DNA from: an uncultured Eubacteriales bacterium
Lineage (GTDB): Bacteria; Bacillota; Clostridia; Oscillospirales; Acutalibacteraceae
Assembly: GCA_934436505.1 (NCBI GenBank)
Contig: CAKSAP010000005.1
Location: 62,001 to 126,000, forward strand
Reading direction: 5' to 3'
DNA length: 64,000 nt
Both the position numbers and the translations under genes were made by a program. Each line of letters starts with the position of its first letter. The first letter of the stretch is position 1. This document shows, piece by piece, positions 25,472-34,297 of the stretch. The notes below the pieces were generated by a model that did not search any database, had not been told where the DNA came from, and worked only from the letters and a program-made list of their open reading frames with translations.

Positions 25472-26053
25472 TTACTCTTTGGCAAACTCGGTAAATCTGC
25501 TTACTAATTCATCATATTCCTGCTTGTTTTCGCTTGAAATTTTTCCACTTGCCAAAACCTCTTTTGAAAAGGCTTTTACAAAATCCTTTTCACTGTCCGC
25601 CCCGTTTATATTTACAGAATGAAGAGCGTTACAAAGCCATACAAGCTCTTTTGTAGTTGTTATATCAGAAAGCCATGCACGACATTCCGTTTCAAATTTA
25701 TCATTCATTCCTAAAGCCTGTAAGGCGGTAAGATATTGACTGTGGAAGCTGACATCGGATTTACCTACATCCGATTTCAAATACACTTCGCCGTATGTAA
25801 CAAGCTTTTCCGTGTATTCTTTGTTTTCATACAAGCTGTCATCCAGTAACGCTGAGCAGAGAAAAGTCAGTGTTTTGTCCTTATGATTTATTTTGTACTG
25901 CGTTTCTAAAACCTGTACTTCCTTTTCGGGGTTTTTCGAAAACAAATCCGAAAATATCGTGCTTTCCGAATAAAAGACACCAAAGGCTCCCAACACAATC
26001 ACAGCTAAAACAACTGCAATAGTTATTAAAATCTTTTTGCTCTTACTTTTCAT
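25472..26053 (-). CDS. Membrane-anchored protein of unknown function
   Basis: 193 residues: KSKSKK, one hydrophobic segment at about 8-28, then a helical outside domain of about 160 residues with a tetratricopeptide-like rhythm (LLDDSLYENKEYTEKLVTYG, HSQYLTALQALGMNDKFE). No family recognised. AGGAGG lies 6 bases before the ATG at 26053, so it is well translated. It has no operon partner, and the 240-base divergent region holds the promoter of the next gene. Confidence 0.75.
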   Translation of the reverse strand: MKSKSKKILITIAVVLAVIVLGAFGVFYSESTIFSDLFSKNPEKEVQVLETQYKINHKDKTLTFLCSALLDDSLYENKEYTEKLVTYGEVYLKSDVGKSDVSFHSQYLTALQALGMNDKFETECRAWLSDITTTKELVWLCNALHSVNINGADSEKDFVKAFSKEVLASGKISSENKQEYDELVSRFTEFAKE

Positions 26054-26236
26054 AATAATCCTCCTGAATTTACTTATTTATTTTTTTTGCAATATTATAT
26101 ATCGTCAATAAATGACATATAAAGTGTTATCATATCCCCCCTCATAATATACAACAAAATAAACTTACATTTATGTTACAACATTTTATAATATTGTGCA
26201 TTATTTATTTATCAATGTCAACTTACAAATTACAGA

Positions 26237-26265
26237 TTGATTTATATCTGTTACAATGTTATAAT
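26237..26265 (+). promoter_or_regulatory. Promoter of the second GPH symporter gene
   Basis: TTGATT (26237) and TATAAT (26260) with a 17-base spacer. Confidence 0.7.
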
Positions 26266-26294
26266 GAATTTAAATCATTTGAGGGGTGATTCTA

Positions 26295-27764
26295 TTGAAA
26301 AAAACAAAGGAAAACAACACCGAGACCCAAAGCGTTCATCCGAATAAAATCGGCATTAAGGAAGGCATGGGATATATGCTCGGCGACGCAGGTAACCTGT
26401 TCGTGCTGACATATGTTTCGTCGTTCCTTAAAGTCTTTTATACGGATGTTTTGCAAATTGCTACCAACAAGGTTGCAAATCTGTTCTTGATAACCCGTCT
26501 TTGGGACGCTATCAATGACCCGATGTGGGGCTCGATTGTTGCAAAAAGAAGACCGAACAAGGACGGAAAATACCGTTCCTATTTGAAGTGGCTTGCAATT
26601 CCCCTTGCTTTATCCCAGCTTATCTGCTTTATGGATATAAGCAAGTTCACAAATCGTGATTGGGTAATTCTCCTATTCGCATATGTTACATACATTGCGT
26701 TCGGTATGCTCTACACAGGAATGAACGTACCTTTCGGCTCGCTCGCATCGGTTATCACGGACGATCCCGAGGGCAGAACCTTGCTTTCTACTTTCAGGAC
26801 AATCGGCGGCGGAATCGGCGGTGCTGCTCCCCTGCTCCTCGCACCTTTTATCATCTACACAAAGGTCAGCGACGGAAACGGCGGGACTTACAACGTTGCG
26901 AATTCAAAGGGTATGCTTTTATTTGCGGTTGCTATGGCAGCGTGTGCAATTATTTTCTATTTCTCCTGCTACGCAACAACCAAAGAACGTGTACCGTCAG
27001 AGGCGGAGCCGCATGTTGACCTTAAAAAGACATATCTCGGTATGATTAAGTCAAGACCGTTTGTTGTACTTGCGCTTACAGGTATTCTTATCAGCGGTCA
27101 GCTTCAGTTTGCTTCACTTAACCAATACCTTTACAAAAACTATTTCTGTAATACAAGCCTTTCGGTAATAGGCACTATCGCACAGTATCTTCCTATGGCG
27201 CTTATGATTCCGTTTGTTCCGAAGCTTGTTAAGAAATACGGCAAAAAAGAGTTAAGTGCAGTTGGTGCTTTCTTCTCTGCCGCAGCAGCAATTGCTTGCT
27301 TTGTTATTAAGCCCGGCAGAGATCAGTCATGGCTGTTTATGATTTTATTGTTCATTATCGGCTTTGGTTACTCCTTTGTTTCAATTACAAACTGGGCAGT
27401 TGTTGCGGATGTTATTGACTATCAGGAGTACAAAACGGGTATTAAGAGTGAAAGCGCAATTTACGCAGTTTATACCTTCTGCCGCAAGCTCGGACAGACA
27501 ATCGCAGACTACGGCGGACTTATGCTTCTCGGCAAGGTTGGATATGATGTTCAGATAATGGCTAATGCAGGCTATGTAGAGGGCGTCAGCGAGGGTATTC
27601 TCAAGGTTTGTACGCTTATCCCTGCGATTACATATACGCTTATTTTCATTCTTTACAAATTTGCATATCCGCTTACAAAGGAACGCCTTGAACCTATTTA
27701 CGAAAAGGTTCACAGTTCCCATATAGTAGAAGCAAGTATTGAAGTTGAAACGCTTCCGGAATAA
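26295..27764 (+). CDS. GPH-family sugar:cation symporter
   Basis: 489 residues with about 12 membrane segments. LWDAINDPMWGSIVAKRRPN near residues 75-94 is the family motif, and DGKYRSYLKW follows as in MelB/XylP-type carriers. It is a distant paralogue of the symporter at 3606. I begin at the TTG at 26295 (MKKTKENN), 8 bases behind GAGGGG, rather than at the GTG inside that ribosome binding site. No glycosidase is adjacent, so the sugar cannot be inferred. Confidence 0.88.
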   Translation: MKKTKENNTETQSVHPNKIGIKEGMGYMLGDAGNLFVLTYVSSFLKVFYTDVLQIATNKVANLFLITRLWDAINDPMWGSIVAKRRPNKDGKYRSYLKWLAIPLALSQLICFMDISKFTNRDWVILLFAYVTYIAFGMLYTGMNVPFGSLASVITDDPEGRTLLSTFRTIGGGIGGAAPLLLAPFIIYTKVSDGNGGTYNVANSKGMLLFAVAMAACAIIFYFSCYATTKERVPSEAEPHVDLKKTYLGMIKSRPFVVLALTGILISGQLQFASLNQYLYKNYFCNTSLSVIGTIAQYLPMALMIPFVPKLVKKYGKKELSAVGAFFSAAAAIACFVIKPGRDQSWLFMILLFIIGFGYSFVSITNWAVVADVIDYQEYKTGIKSESAIYAVYTFCRKLGQTIADYGGLMLLGKVGYDVQIMANAGYVEGVSEGILKVCTLIPAITYTLIFILYKFAYPLTKERLEPIYEKVHSSHIVEASIEVETLPE

Positions 27765-27776
27765 TCGAAAGAATTT

Positions 27777-27811
27777 AATGGGAGCTCTGAAATATGAGCT
27801 CCCATTTTTTG
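27777..27811 (+). terminator. Intrinsic terminator of the symporter gene
   Basis: ATGGGAGCTC and GAGCTCCCAT form a perfect 10-bp stem followed by a run of Ts. Confidence 0.92.
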
Positions 27812-27922
27812 TAAGCGATTATCACAAGCGATAATTACTCACTACTTATATTAAATATTTTCGGCGATGTCCCCTCTTTTTGATTATATCATAAAAACAT
27901 ATCGCCGACAACAAAAAATGTC

Positions 27923-27951
27923 TTGACATATCGCCGTTAATACTATATAAT
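27923..27951 (+). promoter_or_regulatory. Promoter of the tRNA-Met/tRNA-Trp operon
   Basis: Perfect TTGACA and TATAAT boxes separated by 17 bases, 19 bases before the first tRNA. Confidence 0.9.
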
Positions 27952-27970
27952 ATCTAAGCGGTTTGAATAG

Positions 27971-28047
27971 GGGCCAGTAGCTCAGTTGGTTAGAGCATCC
28001 GGCTCATAACCGGACGGTCCGGGGTTCGAGTCCCTGCTGGCCCACCA
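27971..28047 (+). tRNA. tRNA with anticodon CAT (elongator Met, or Ile2)
   Basis: Acceptor GGGCCAG/CTGGCCC, anticodon stem TCCGG/CCGGA, loop CTCATAA, T-arm CGGGG-TTCGAGT-CCCTG, CCA encoded. An initiator is excluded because the first acceptor pair is a normal G-C. Elongator Met and lysidine-modified Ile2 cannot be told apart with certainty by eye. Confidence 0.92.
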
Positions 28048-28066
28048 CTATTAAACCGCATAATAT

Positions 28067-28142
28067 AGGGGTATAGCTCAGTTGGTAGAGCAGCGGTCTC
28101 CAAAACCGCGTGCCGAGGGTTCAAGTCCTTCTGCCCCTGCCA
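28067..28142 (+). tRNA. tRNA-Trp (anticodon CCA), CCA encoded
   Basis: Acceptor AGGGGTA/TGCCCCT, anticodon stem GCGGT/ACCGC with loop CTCCAAA, T-arm GAGGG-TTCAAGT-CCTTC, G and CCA. Nineteen bases after the previous tRNA; they share the upstream promoter. Confidence 0.96.
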
Positions 28143-28147
28143 TTGAT

Positions 28148-28184
28148 ATAAAGCCATTTCGTAGTATATGGCTTTATTTTTTTT
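28148..28184 (+). terminator. Terminator of the tRNA operon
   Basis: ATAAAGCCAT and ATGGCTTTAT form a 10-bp stem followed by eight Ts. Confidence 0.93.
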
Positions 28185-28364
28185 GCTCTTTTTCTAACAC
28201 AAAAGAATTATGCATTAAGAACATTTGACAAGGTGTTGCTTATTCCCTGTTTTCGCTTAATATCTAAAGCTTTTAAATCCTTAAAAATTGTATTATTTCT
28301 TGAAATATGATATACTTAATTTATGTAATTGTATTTCTTATTTATTCTGCAAGGAGCAAGAAGG

Positions 28365-29093
28365 ATGTTTTATTATTTAATTGAACCGATTTTAGTTTAT
28401 AACTGGATATTGGTGCTGGCGGCAGTTATCCCTGCTGTTATATTGATGATAAAAGTATATAAATCCGATCATATTGAAAAGGAAAGTCCGAGATTGCTGC
28501 GAAAGCTCATAATTGCCGGCATACTTTCAACCTTGATTGCGATGATCGAAGAGCGAATAGGACAATGGATTTTAAGCTCTTTTGTTAAGGAAAATACGCA
28601 ATTATATAATATTTTACTGTATTTTGTCGTTGTTGCCATATCCGAAGAATCCTCGAAATATTTAATGATGAAAAAATATTCTTGGAACAGCCCGGACTTT
28701 AATTGCCAATACGACGGTGTAGTTTACGCAACATTTACATCATTGGGCTTTGCTCTTTGGGAAAACATAAATTATGTATTAAGCTACGGATTTTCGACGG
28801 CAATTGTAAGAGCAATAACCGCAATACCCGGACATGCATGCTTCGGCGTTTTTATGGGAATATTTTACGGCATTGCTAAAAAATACTACAACAAAAATCA
28901 TAATATTTTAAGCGGAATATTCAGATTTTTCAGCATTTTTATTCCTGCCCTTTTGCATGGCAGCTATGATTATATCGCAACATTACAGGACACTCAAAAG
29001 GCGTGGTATTTCGTTCCGTTTGTTGCAGTTCTTTTTGTAGTTTCTTATTGTGTTGTAAACAGAAGTGCGAAAAAAGACAGATACATAGACTGA
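28365..29093 (+). CDS. PrsW-family intramembrane protease
   Basis: 242 residues with about seven membrane segments. The family signature is present in order: SEESSKY (Glu-Glu pair and Lys, about residue 95), GFALWENINY (about 128), PGHACFG (about 156) and LLHGSYDY (about 200). The conserved Glu and His residues are thought to bind a metal. PrsW cleaves the anti-sigma factor RsiW in Bacillus; the target here is unknown, and no sigma/anti-sigma pair is nearby. The ATG at 28365 lies 8 bases behind AGGAG; the frame opens 12 codons earlier without signals. Confidence 0.88.
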   Translation: MFYYLIEPILVYNWILVLAAVIPAVILMIKVYKSDHIEKESPRLLRKLIIAGILSTLIAMIEERIGQWILSSFVKENTQLYNILLYFVVVAISEESSKYLMMKKYSWNSPDFNCQYDGVVYATFTSLGFALWENINYVLSYGFSTAIVRAITAIPGHACFGVFMGIFYGIAKKYYNKNHNILSGIFRFFSIFIPALLHGSYDYIATLQDTQKAWYFVPFVAVLFVVSYCVVNRSAKKDRYID

Positions 29094-29145
29094 TAGGAAA
29101 AATCTAAAAGAGACAACGTGCAGCTAATATAATTCCAACATAGCA

Positions 29146-29184
29146 AAACAGGCTTACCTTATAACTCGGGGTAAGCCTGTTTGT
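29146..29184. terminator. Bidirectional terminator between prsW-like and MATE genes
   Basis: AAACAGGCTTACC and GGTAAGCCTGTTT form a 13-bp perfect stem, with TGTTT on one side and a T run on the other strand. Confidence 0.88.
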
Positions 29185-29207
29185 TTCGCTAAATAATGTA
29201 AATATTT

Positions 29208-30542
29208 CTAAGCCGCCGTATTCTTCGGCCAAGATTTTCTTAGTGCGGCATAGGAAATTATAAAGTTGGCAAGCCAGCCTGCCGGTACTGCAAGCCAAAC
29301 AAATGCGATACCAAAGCGTGGTGCAAAAATCAGTGCTACCGACAAGCGTATTGCAAGGTTGACCATATTTGCAATTAAAAACGGTCGCATATTTCCAAGT
29401 CCTCGAAGAACGCCGTCTGTCGCCATTTTGATACCCATAAATATAAAGAAGTAGCCGATCCATTTCATATAATCACCGGACACCTGATACGCTAACGCCG
29501 TTCCGTCCTTACCTAAGAAAAGCGAAGAAATTTGTGTGTGCAGCGTTTCGATAATTACTAACGCCAAAACGGCAAAGCATACATCTAACAGCAAGGCGGC
29601 ACGGTAACCTTTTTTAATACGGTCAATTTTTCCGGCACCGAGATTTTGTGAAACAAACGGCGACACGGCATTTCCGATAGATACAAATATCAGCGAAAAA
29701 ACATTCTCTACTCTCATCGTTGCCGCATAGCCTGCAAGAGCTTGCGTGCCGAAAGGATTTACGACCGCTTGTACAATCATCATACCTATTGATACTGTTG
29801 ATTGCTGAAGAACAGACGGAACGGCGATTTTAAGCATTGAACGCAACTCGCTTTTGTCAAACCGATGAAACGAACCTGAGTATTTTTTCATACGATTAAG
29901 AAAAATCAAAAGAGAAAGCACGGCAGAAATTCCCTGAGCGATAAGAGTGGCAAGAGCCGCACCGAATACGCCGAGCTTTAGGCCGCCCACCATCCAAAGA
30001 TCCATAATGATATTCAAAACAGATGAAAATATTAAAAGCCACAGCGGAATTTTTGATTCGCCTATGGAAGTAAACATTGTTGACAAAATGTTGTACATAA
30101 ATAAAAAGGGAAATCCCACAAAATAGATACGCAAGTACAGCACCGCATCCCCTATTATATCCGCAGGCGTTTGCAGTATGCTCATCATCCAATGAGAAGC
30201 GAAAAATCCAAAAACACCGAGAAATATGCTTAAAAGCAAAAAGCTGATTAACGAAGTGGACACAATGGTTTTCATCTTGCCGTAATTTTGAGCCCCGAAA
30301 TAACGGCTTACAAGCACGCCTGCACCAACTCCTGCGCCGAGAGCAATGCAAATAAACACATTCGTAAGTGCAGCACAAGCACCGACGGCGGCAAGCGCAG
30401 ATGAGCCGACAAATTGACCGACGATGATTGAATCGGCCATATTGTATACTTGTTGAAAGAAACTGCCTAAAATCATAGGCATAGCAAAAACAGTCAACGC
30501 CTTGAGAGGCGGTTCCGTTATCAAATATTCATCCTTAATCAT
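29208..30542 (-). CDS. MATE-family multidrug/metabolite exporter
   Basis: 444 residues with twelve membrane segments in two repeats; PMILGSFFQQVYNMADSIIV near residue 21 and the related AVPSVLQQSTVSIGMMIV near 245 mark the two halves. It should export cationic compounds using Na+ or H+. I start at the ATG at 30542, 7 bases behind AGGAG. The gene has a strong promoter and a leader of about 155 bases containing an intrinsic terminator (30617-30664), which suggests transcription attenuation, as known for several drug-resistance genes. Transcribed toward the convergent PrsW-like gene. Confidence 0.92.
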   Translation of the reverse strand: MIKDEYLITEPPLKALTVFAMPMILGSFFQQVYNMADSIIVGQFVGSSALAAVGACAALTNVFICIALGAGVGAGVLVSRYFGAQNYGKMKTIVSTSLISFLLLSIFLGVFGFFASHWMMSILQTPADIIGDAVLYLRIYFVGFPFLFMYNILSTMFTSIGESKIPLWLLIFSSVLNIIMDLWMVGGLKLGVFGAALATLIAQGISAVLSLLIFLNRMKKYSGSFHRFDKSELRSMLKIAVPSVLQQSTVSIGMMIVQAVVNPFGTQALAGYAATMRVENVFSLIFVSIGNAVSPFVSQNLGAGKIDRIKKGYRAALLLDVCFAVLALVIIETLHTQISSLFLGKDGTALAYQVSGDYMKWIGYFFIFMGIKMATDGVLRGLGNMRPFLIANMVNLAIRLSVALIFAPRFGIAFVWLAVPAGWLANFIISYAALRKSWPKNTAA

Positions 30543-30616
30543 TTTAATTCTCCTGAAATCTGCCCGGTTTATTTTCGTGTCCGTTTTCTGAAAATCGCAC
30601 CACAAAATTTGTGTTC

Positions 30617-30664
30617 AAAAAGCCGAACAACTACAGCTGTCTCAGTCTGCACCTGTTCGGCTTT
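30617..30664 (-). promoter_or_regulatory. Attenuator-like terminator hairpin in the MATE leader
   Basis: On the minus strand AAAGCCGAACA pairs perfectly with TGTTCGGCTTT (11 bp) around a 24-base loop and is followed by five Ts, 75 bases before the start codon and after the promoter. It would end transcription ahead of the gene unless disrupted. A smaller hairpin, TCGCTC-AGG-GAGCGA, lies just upstream at the start of the transcript. Confidence 0.65.
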
Positions 30665-30703
30665 CGTTATTACAGAACAATCGCTCCCTGAGCGAACATA
30701 AGA

Positions 30704-30732
30704 AGTATATCATTGTCAAAAATAATTGTCAA
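30704..30732 (-). promoter_or_regulatory. Promoter of the MATE gene
   Basis: TTGACA and TATACT on the minus strand, exactly 17 bases apart. The predicted transcript start is near 30697. Confidence 0.82.
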
Positions 30733-30928
30733 TGAATTTTAATTCTGTATTTGTGATAACATTCAAAAGTAAATAAAAAAACAAGTTGACTCCCCTGCCC
30801 AATTTACCGCAGTCCGTAAAAATGTTACACAAGCAATTTACTTTTATGTCCCTAAAATGTCGCATTTTATTTCATATAATATATAATAAGCGAAAAATAA
30901 TTTTGATTTTATTGAGGAGATATTTATT

Positions 30929-31627
30929 ATGACCTATGTGATTTCGGATTTGCACGGTTACCCAATCGAAAAGCTGAAAGAGCTGCTTAAAAAGGCAAAT
31001 TTCAGCGAAAACGACCGGCTTTACATACTCGGCGACGTAATCGACCGTAACGGCGACGGCGGAATTGGCGTACTGCAATGGCTTATTAAGCAACCAAACG
31101 CAGAACTGATTATGGGCAATCACGAAGCTATGCTTTTGGCGTGTGATTTTATCTTTGAGAACATAACCGATGCGTTTCTTGAGGATTTTGACGAGAAGAA
31201 AAACAAGCTTTTGATAAACTATCTCTTTAACGGCGGCAGTGTTACGCTTCGTTATCTTGCGAAGCTTGATGTTGAAGCTCGCTATAAAATTGTTGACTAT
31301 CTTCGCAGTTGTCCGCTTTACAAGGAAATAAGCATCAACGGAGAAAAATATATTTTAGTGCACGCAGGGCTTGATAATTTCAGTCCCGACAAAAAGATAA
31401 GCGATTATTCCGCTAATGAGCTTATTTGGGCTGAGCCTGAGCTTAACGACGAATACTATGACAATATTCACACGGTGTTCGGGCACACGCCCACTTACCT
31501 TTTTGGCGAAGAATACAACGGAAAAATTGTCAAAACACGCACCTGGACGTGCATTGACTGCGGAGCAGCCTCGGGAAACGAGCCCGTCCTTTTTTGCCTT
31601 GACGACAAAAAGGAATTCAAGCTGTAA
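30929..31627 (+). CDS. PPP-type metallophosphoesterase (serine/threonine phosphatase-like)
   Basis: 232 residues. Metal-site motifs occur in order: ISDLHG (5-10), GDVIDRNGDGG (about 35-45), MGNHEAM (about 67-73), LVHAGLD (about 147) and FGHTPTY (about 188). This is the PPP family signature, as in bacterial PrpA/PrpE and diadenosine tetraphosphatases. The substrate could be a phosphoprotein or a nucleotide. GAGGAGA precedes the ATG by 8 bases. It is followed after 38 bases by the PolC-like gene and probably shares its transcript, a pairing I cannot explain. Confidence 0.88.
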   Translation: MTYVISDLHGYPIEKLKELLKKANFSENDRLYILGDVIDRNGDGGIGVLQWLIKQPNAELIMGNHEAMLLACDFIFENITDAFLEDFDEKKNKLLINYLFNGGSVTLRYLAKLDVEARYKIVDYLRSCPLYKEISINGEKYILVHAGLDNFSPDKKISDYSANELIWAEPELNDEYYDNIHTVFGHTPTYLFGEEYNGKIVKTRTWTCIDCGAASGNEPVLFCLDDKKEFKL

Positions 31628-31665
31628 GGATTAAAACAAAAGATTGATAAATCGGAGGAAAATAA

Positions 31666-34230
31666 ATGTCAGCGGAAATTTGTGACAGAACATTTCACAA
31701 CAAAAAACAAAGGGTTGAATTACACGCACATACAAATATGACAAAGCAGCTCGGACTTTGCTCCGTAGAAGAGCTTATCGACAGAGCGATTGCCTTCGGA
31801 AATAAAGCTGTTGCTATTACGGATATAGGCTCGGTGCAAGCTTTTCCGAATGCCGAACGCTATAATAAAGCTGTGGGCTCAAAAATTAAAATAATATATG
31901 GCTGGGAAGCAGAATTTTCGGAAAATCATTGCGGTTTTACTGTCCTTGTTAAAAATCAGCAAGGACTTAAAAAGCTGTATAAAGCGGTTTCTTTATCTCT
32001 GCGTGATAAAAACAAGCCTATACCGACAGTCAGCAAGAAGCTGTTTTTGAGCAATCGCTCTGGGCTGTTATTGGGCTGCAGCTTATGTAACGGGGAATTG
32101 CTCAATGCTATTCTGAACAACAAGCCGTGGAGCGAGCTTTGTAAAATAGCAAAATATTACGATTTTCTTGAAATTCTGCCGACGGAAAGCCTTGAATATC
32201 TTTTAAGAGATGAAGCATACGCTAAAAACCTTAAGGGCAATACCGACCTCAAAAAAATCATCAGAACGATTGTCAGGCTCGGAGAAGAGCTCGAAATCCC
32301 CGTTTGTGCAGCGGGCGATGTTTATTATATTGACCTTGAGGACAAGGAATACGAAAGTATTTTAATGTATTGGAACGGTAGCGACGACAAAGCTTCTCAT
32401 GTATCAAAGTTTTTTATGACAACAGGAGAAATGCTCAACGAGTTTTCATATCTCGGAGAGGAAAAAGCTTACGAGGTTGTCGTTGAGAACACAAATTTGA
32501 TTGCGGATATGATTGAAGAAATCGAAATCCTTCCCACAAAAAAGATACTGCCCGTAATTGATAATGCCAAAGAGGCTTTTACTGAGCTTGTAATGAAAAA
32601 GGCAAAAGAGTTATACGGAACTCCCCTGCCTGAATTGATTGAAAACAGAATAAGCTGTGAATTAAAAAGCATAACCGAAAATAATTTCACTTCTTTATAT
32701 GAGATTGTACGGCTATTGGTCAAAGAGTCCGAACGGAAAGGCTACCATACCGTTGCCCGTGCAACGCTCGGCTCATCATTAGTTGCTTTTTTAAGCGGTA
32801 TTATCGATATCAATCCGTTGCCTGCGCATTATATTTGCCCAAAATGCCATAATATTGAATTTGTTCCGTCTGTCAGCTCGGGTTACGATTTGCCCGACAA
32901 GCTCTGTTCAGAATGCACTGAAAAAATGAAAATTGACGGACACAATATCCCGTTTGAAGCGTTTTTTGGAATAGACGGCAATAAAGCTCCCGATATTTCA
33001 ATTAACTTCGCTACTGAAATCAGCGAACATATTAAAGAATATACTGCAAAAATTCTCGGTAATGACTTCCCAGTATATGCCGGTGCTATACTAAGCTATT
33101 CCCCAAAAACAACATACAGTTACATTGAAAAATACTATCAAAAATATCAATATGACAAAATAGACAAAGAACGTGCCGCAAAAATGCTTTGCAATATGCG
33201 CAAAGGCATCGGTTATCTTCCCGGCAATATTTTGATAACCCCTTCAAATTTTGATATTGAGGAAATTACTCCGATTGAAAAAGCGGATACAAATTACGAA
33301 ATTAACGTTACACATTTACCGTTTCGGTATTTATCAAAAACGCTTTCGTCAATAACTGTTCTTTCGTATTGCGTTCCCGATATGTACCATTATCTTGAAA
33401 AAGCAACGGGTGTAAGGGTTAAAGATATACCTATGAACGACGCCGAAACGCTCTCTCTTTTAACTTCTCCGAAAGCGCTGGGAGTTAAGGCACAAGATAT
33501 TTTCTGTCCCATAGGAACACTTGCACTCCCTGAATTAAGGACGCAATTTGCATTTGATGTCATAACAAAATGCAAGCCGAAATGCTTTTCTGATGCCGTC
33601 AAAATTTCGGGTCTTACTCACGGTACGGGCGTATGGACTGATAACGCAGACACTATGATTGACTTAGGAATTACAGATATAAAAGATGTAATTGCAACAA
33701 GGGAAGATATTTTTAACAAGCTGCTCGATAAAGCTATTGACAGGCAAACCGCATTCGAAATCACAAAAGCTGTCAGAAGCGGAAAATCCAACTCTCTTAG
33801 TGATGAGCATATGCGTATTCTTCGTGAACACGGAGTTGAAAATCGGTATATTTACAGTATGAACAAAATCAGATACCTTTTTCCGAAAGCTCATGCCGTT
33901 TCTTATATCAGTGCTGCCATGCGCCTCGGTTGGTATAAAATTCATTACCCGATTGAGTTCTATACCGCCTTTTTCAACAATTGTCAATACAAAGAAACGA
34001 TAGCCGATACTGTAATATTAGGAAAAGCGGCTGTAGCTCAAAGGATACAAGAAATAATGGCGATAAGCAACAAAACACAGGGCGAGTGCAACGAGCTTTC
34101 CCTGCTTCTTGTATTTAACGAAGCTATGGCAAGGGGTATCGAGCTTCTTCCGCCCGATATAAGCTATTCGAAGAAAAACATTTTCACCGTACAAGACGGT
34201 AAAATCAGATTTCCGATAAGCTCGCAGTAA
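31666..34230 (+). CDS. PolC-like protein without exonuclease and with lost catalytic aspartates
   Basis: 854 residues, colinear with DNA polymerase III PolC (usually about 1430) but trimmed. The OB-fold N-terminus is absent; a PHP-like domain begins at ELHAHTNM (18-25) and runs directly into its second half, with no 3'-5' exonuclease inserted. The polymerase part starts near residue 340, with NPLPAHYICPKC (zinc Cys 391/394 and 414/417) and DGHNIPFEAFFG. The palm motif PDIDLNF reads PDISINF (Ser at 445), and the Asp in KLDILG is replaced (ITVLS, Thr 564). The HPGG stretch reads LPGN, and the PHP metal motif TDHG reads TDIG. The helix-hairpin-helix C-terminus is missing. It still keeps ISGLTHGTGVW and FPKAHAVSY. 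So it is a polymerase relative that cannot catalyse in the known way; it may bind DNA or the replisome. Ribosome binding site GGAGG. Confidence 0.85.
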   Translation: MSAEICDRTFHNKKQRVELHAHTNMTKQLGLCSVEELIDRAIAFGNKAVAITDIGSVQAFPNAERYNKAVGSKIKIIYGWEAEFSENHCGFTVLVKNQQGLKKLYKAVSLSLRDKNKPIPTVSKKLFLSNRSGLLLGCSLCNGELLNAILNNKPWSELCKIAKYYDFLEILPTESLEYLLRDEAYAKNLKGNTDLKKIIRTIVRLGEELEIPVCAAGDVYYIDLEDKEYESILMYWNGSDDKASHVSKFFMTTGEMLNEFSYLGEEKAYEVVVENTNLIADMIEEIEILPTKKILPVIDNAKEAFTELVMKKAKELYGTPLPELIENRISCELKSITENNFTSLYEIVRLLVKESERKGYHTVARATLGSSLVAFLSGIIDINPLPAHYICPKCHNIEFVPSVSSGYDLPDKLCSECTEKMKIDGHNIPFEAFFGIDGNKAPDISINFATEISEHIKEYTAKILGNDFPVYAGAILSYSPKTTYSYIEKYYQKYQYDKIDKERAAKMLCNMRKGIGYLPGNILITPSNFDIEEITPIEKADTNYEINVTHLPFRYLSKTLSSITVLSYCVPDMYHYLEKATGVRVKDIPMNDAETLSLLTSPKALGVKAQDIFCPIGTLALPELRTQFAFDVITKCKPKCFSDAVKISGLTHGTGVWTDNADTMIDLGITDIKDVIATREDIFNKLLDKAIDRQTAFEITKAVRSGKSNSLSDEHMRILREHGVENRYIYSMNKIRYLFPKAHAVSYISAAMRLGWYKIHYPIEFYTAFFNNCQYKETIADTVILGKAAVAQRIQEIMAISNKTQGECNELSLLLVFNEAMARGIELLPPDISYSKKNIFTVQDGKIRFPISSQ

Positions 34231-34235
34231 AAAGC

Positions 34236-34269
34236 AACAGCCATCTCAATTACGAGATGGCTGTTTTTT
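34236..34269. terminator. Intrinsic terminator after the PolC-like gene
   Basis: AACAGCCATCTC-AATTAC-GAGATGGCTGTT, a perfect 12-bp stem followed by TTTT. Confidence 0.93.
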
Positions 34270-34297
34270 AAAGTAATATTTATATTTATCTGTTTTA

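Noticed and set aside
30670..30699. A 9-codon leader peptide (MFAQGAIVL) before the MATE terminator
   Set aside because: Its ATG lies at or before the predicted transcript start and has no ribosome binding site, so it is probably not translated.
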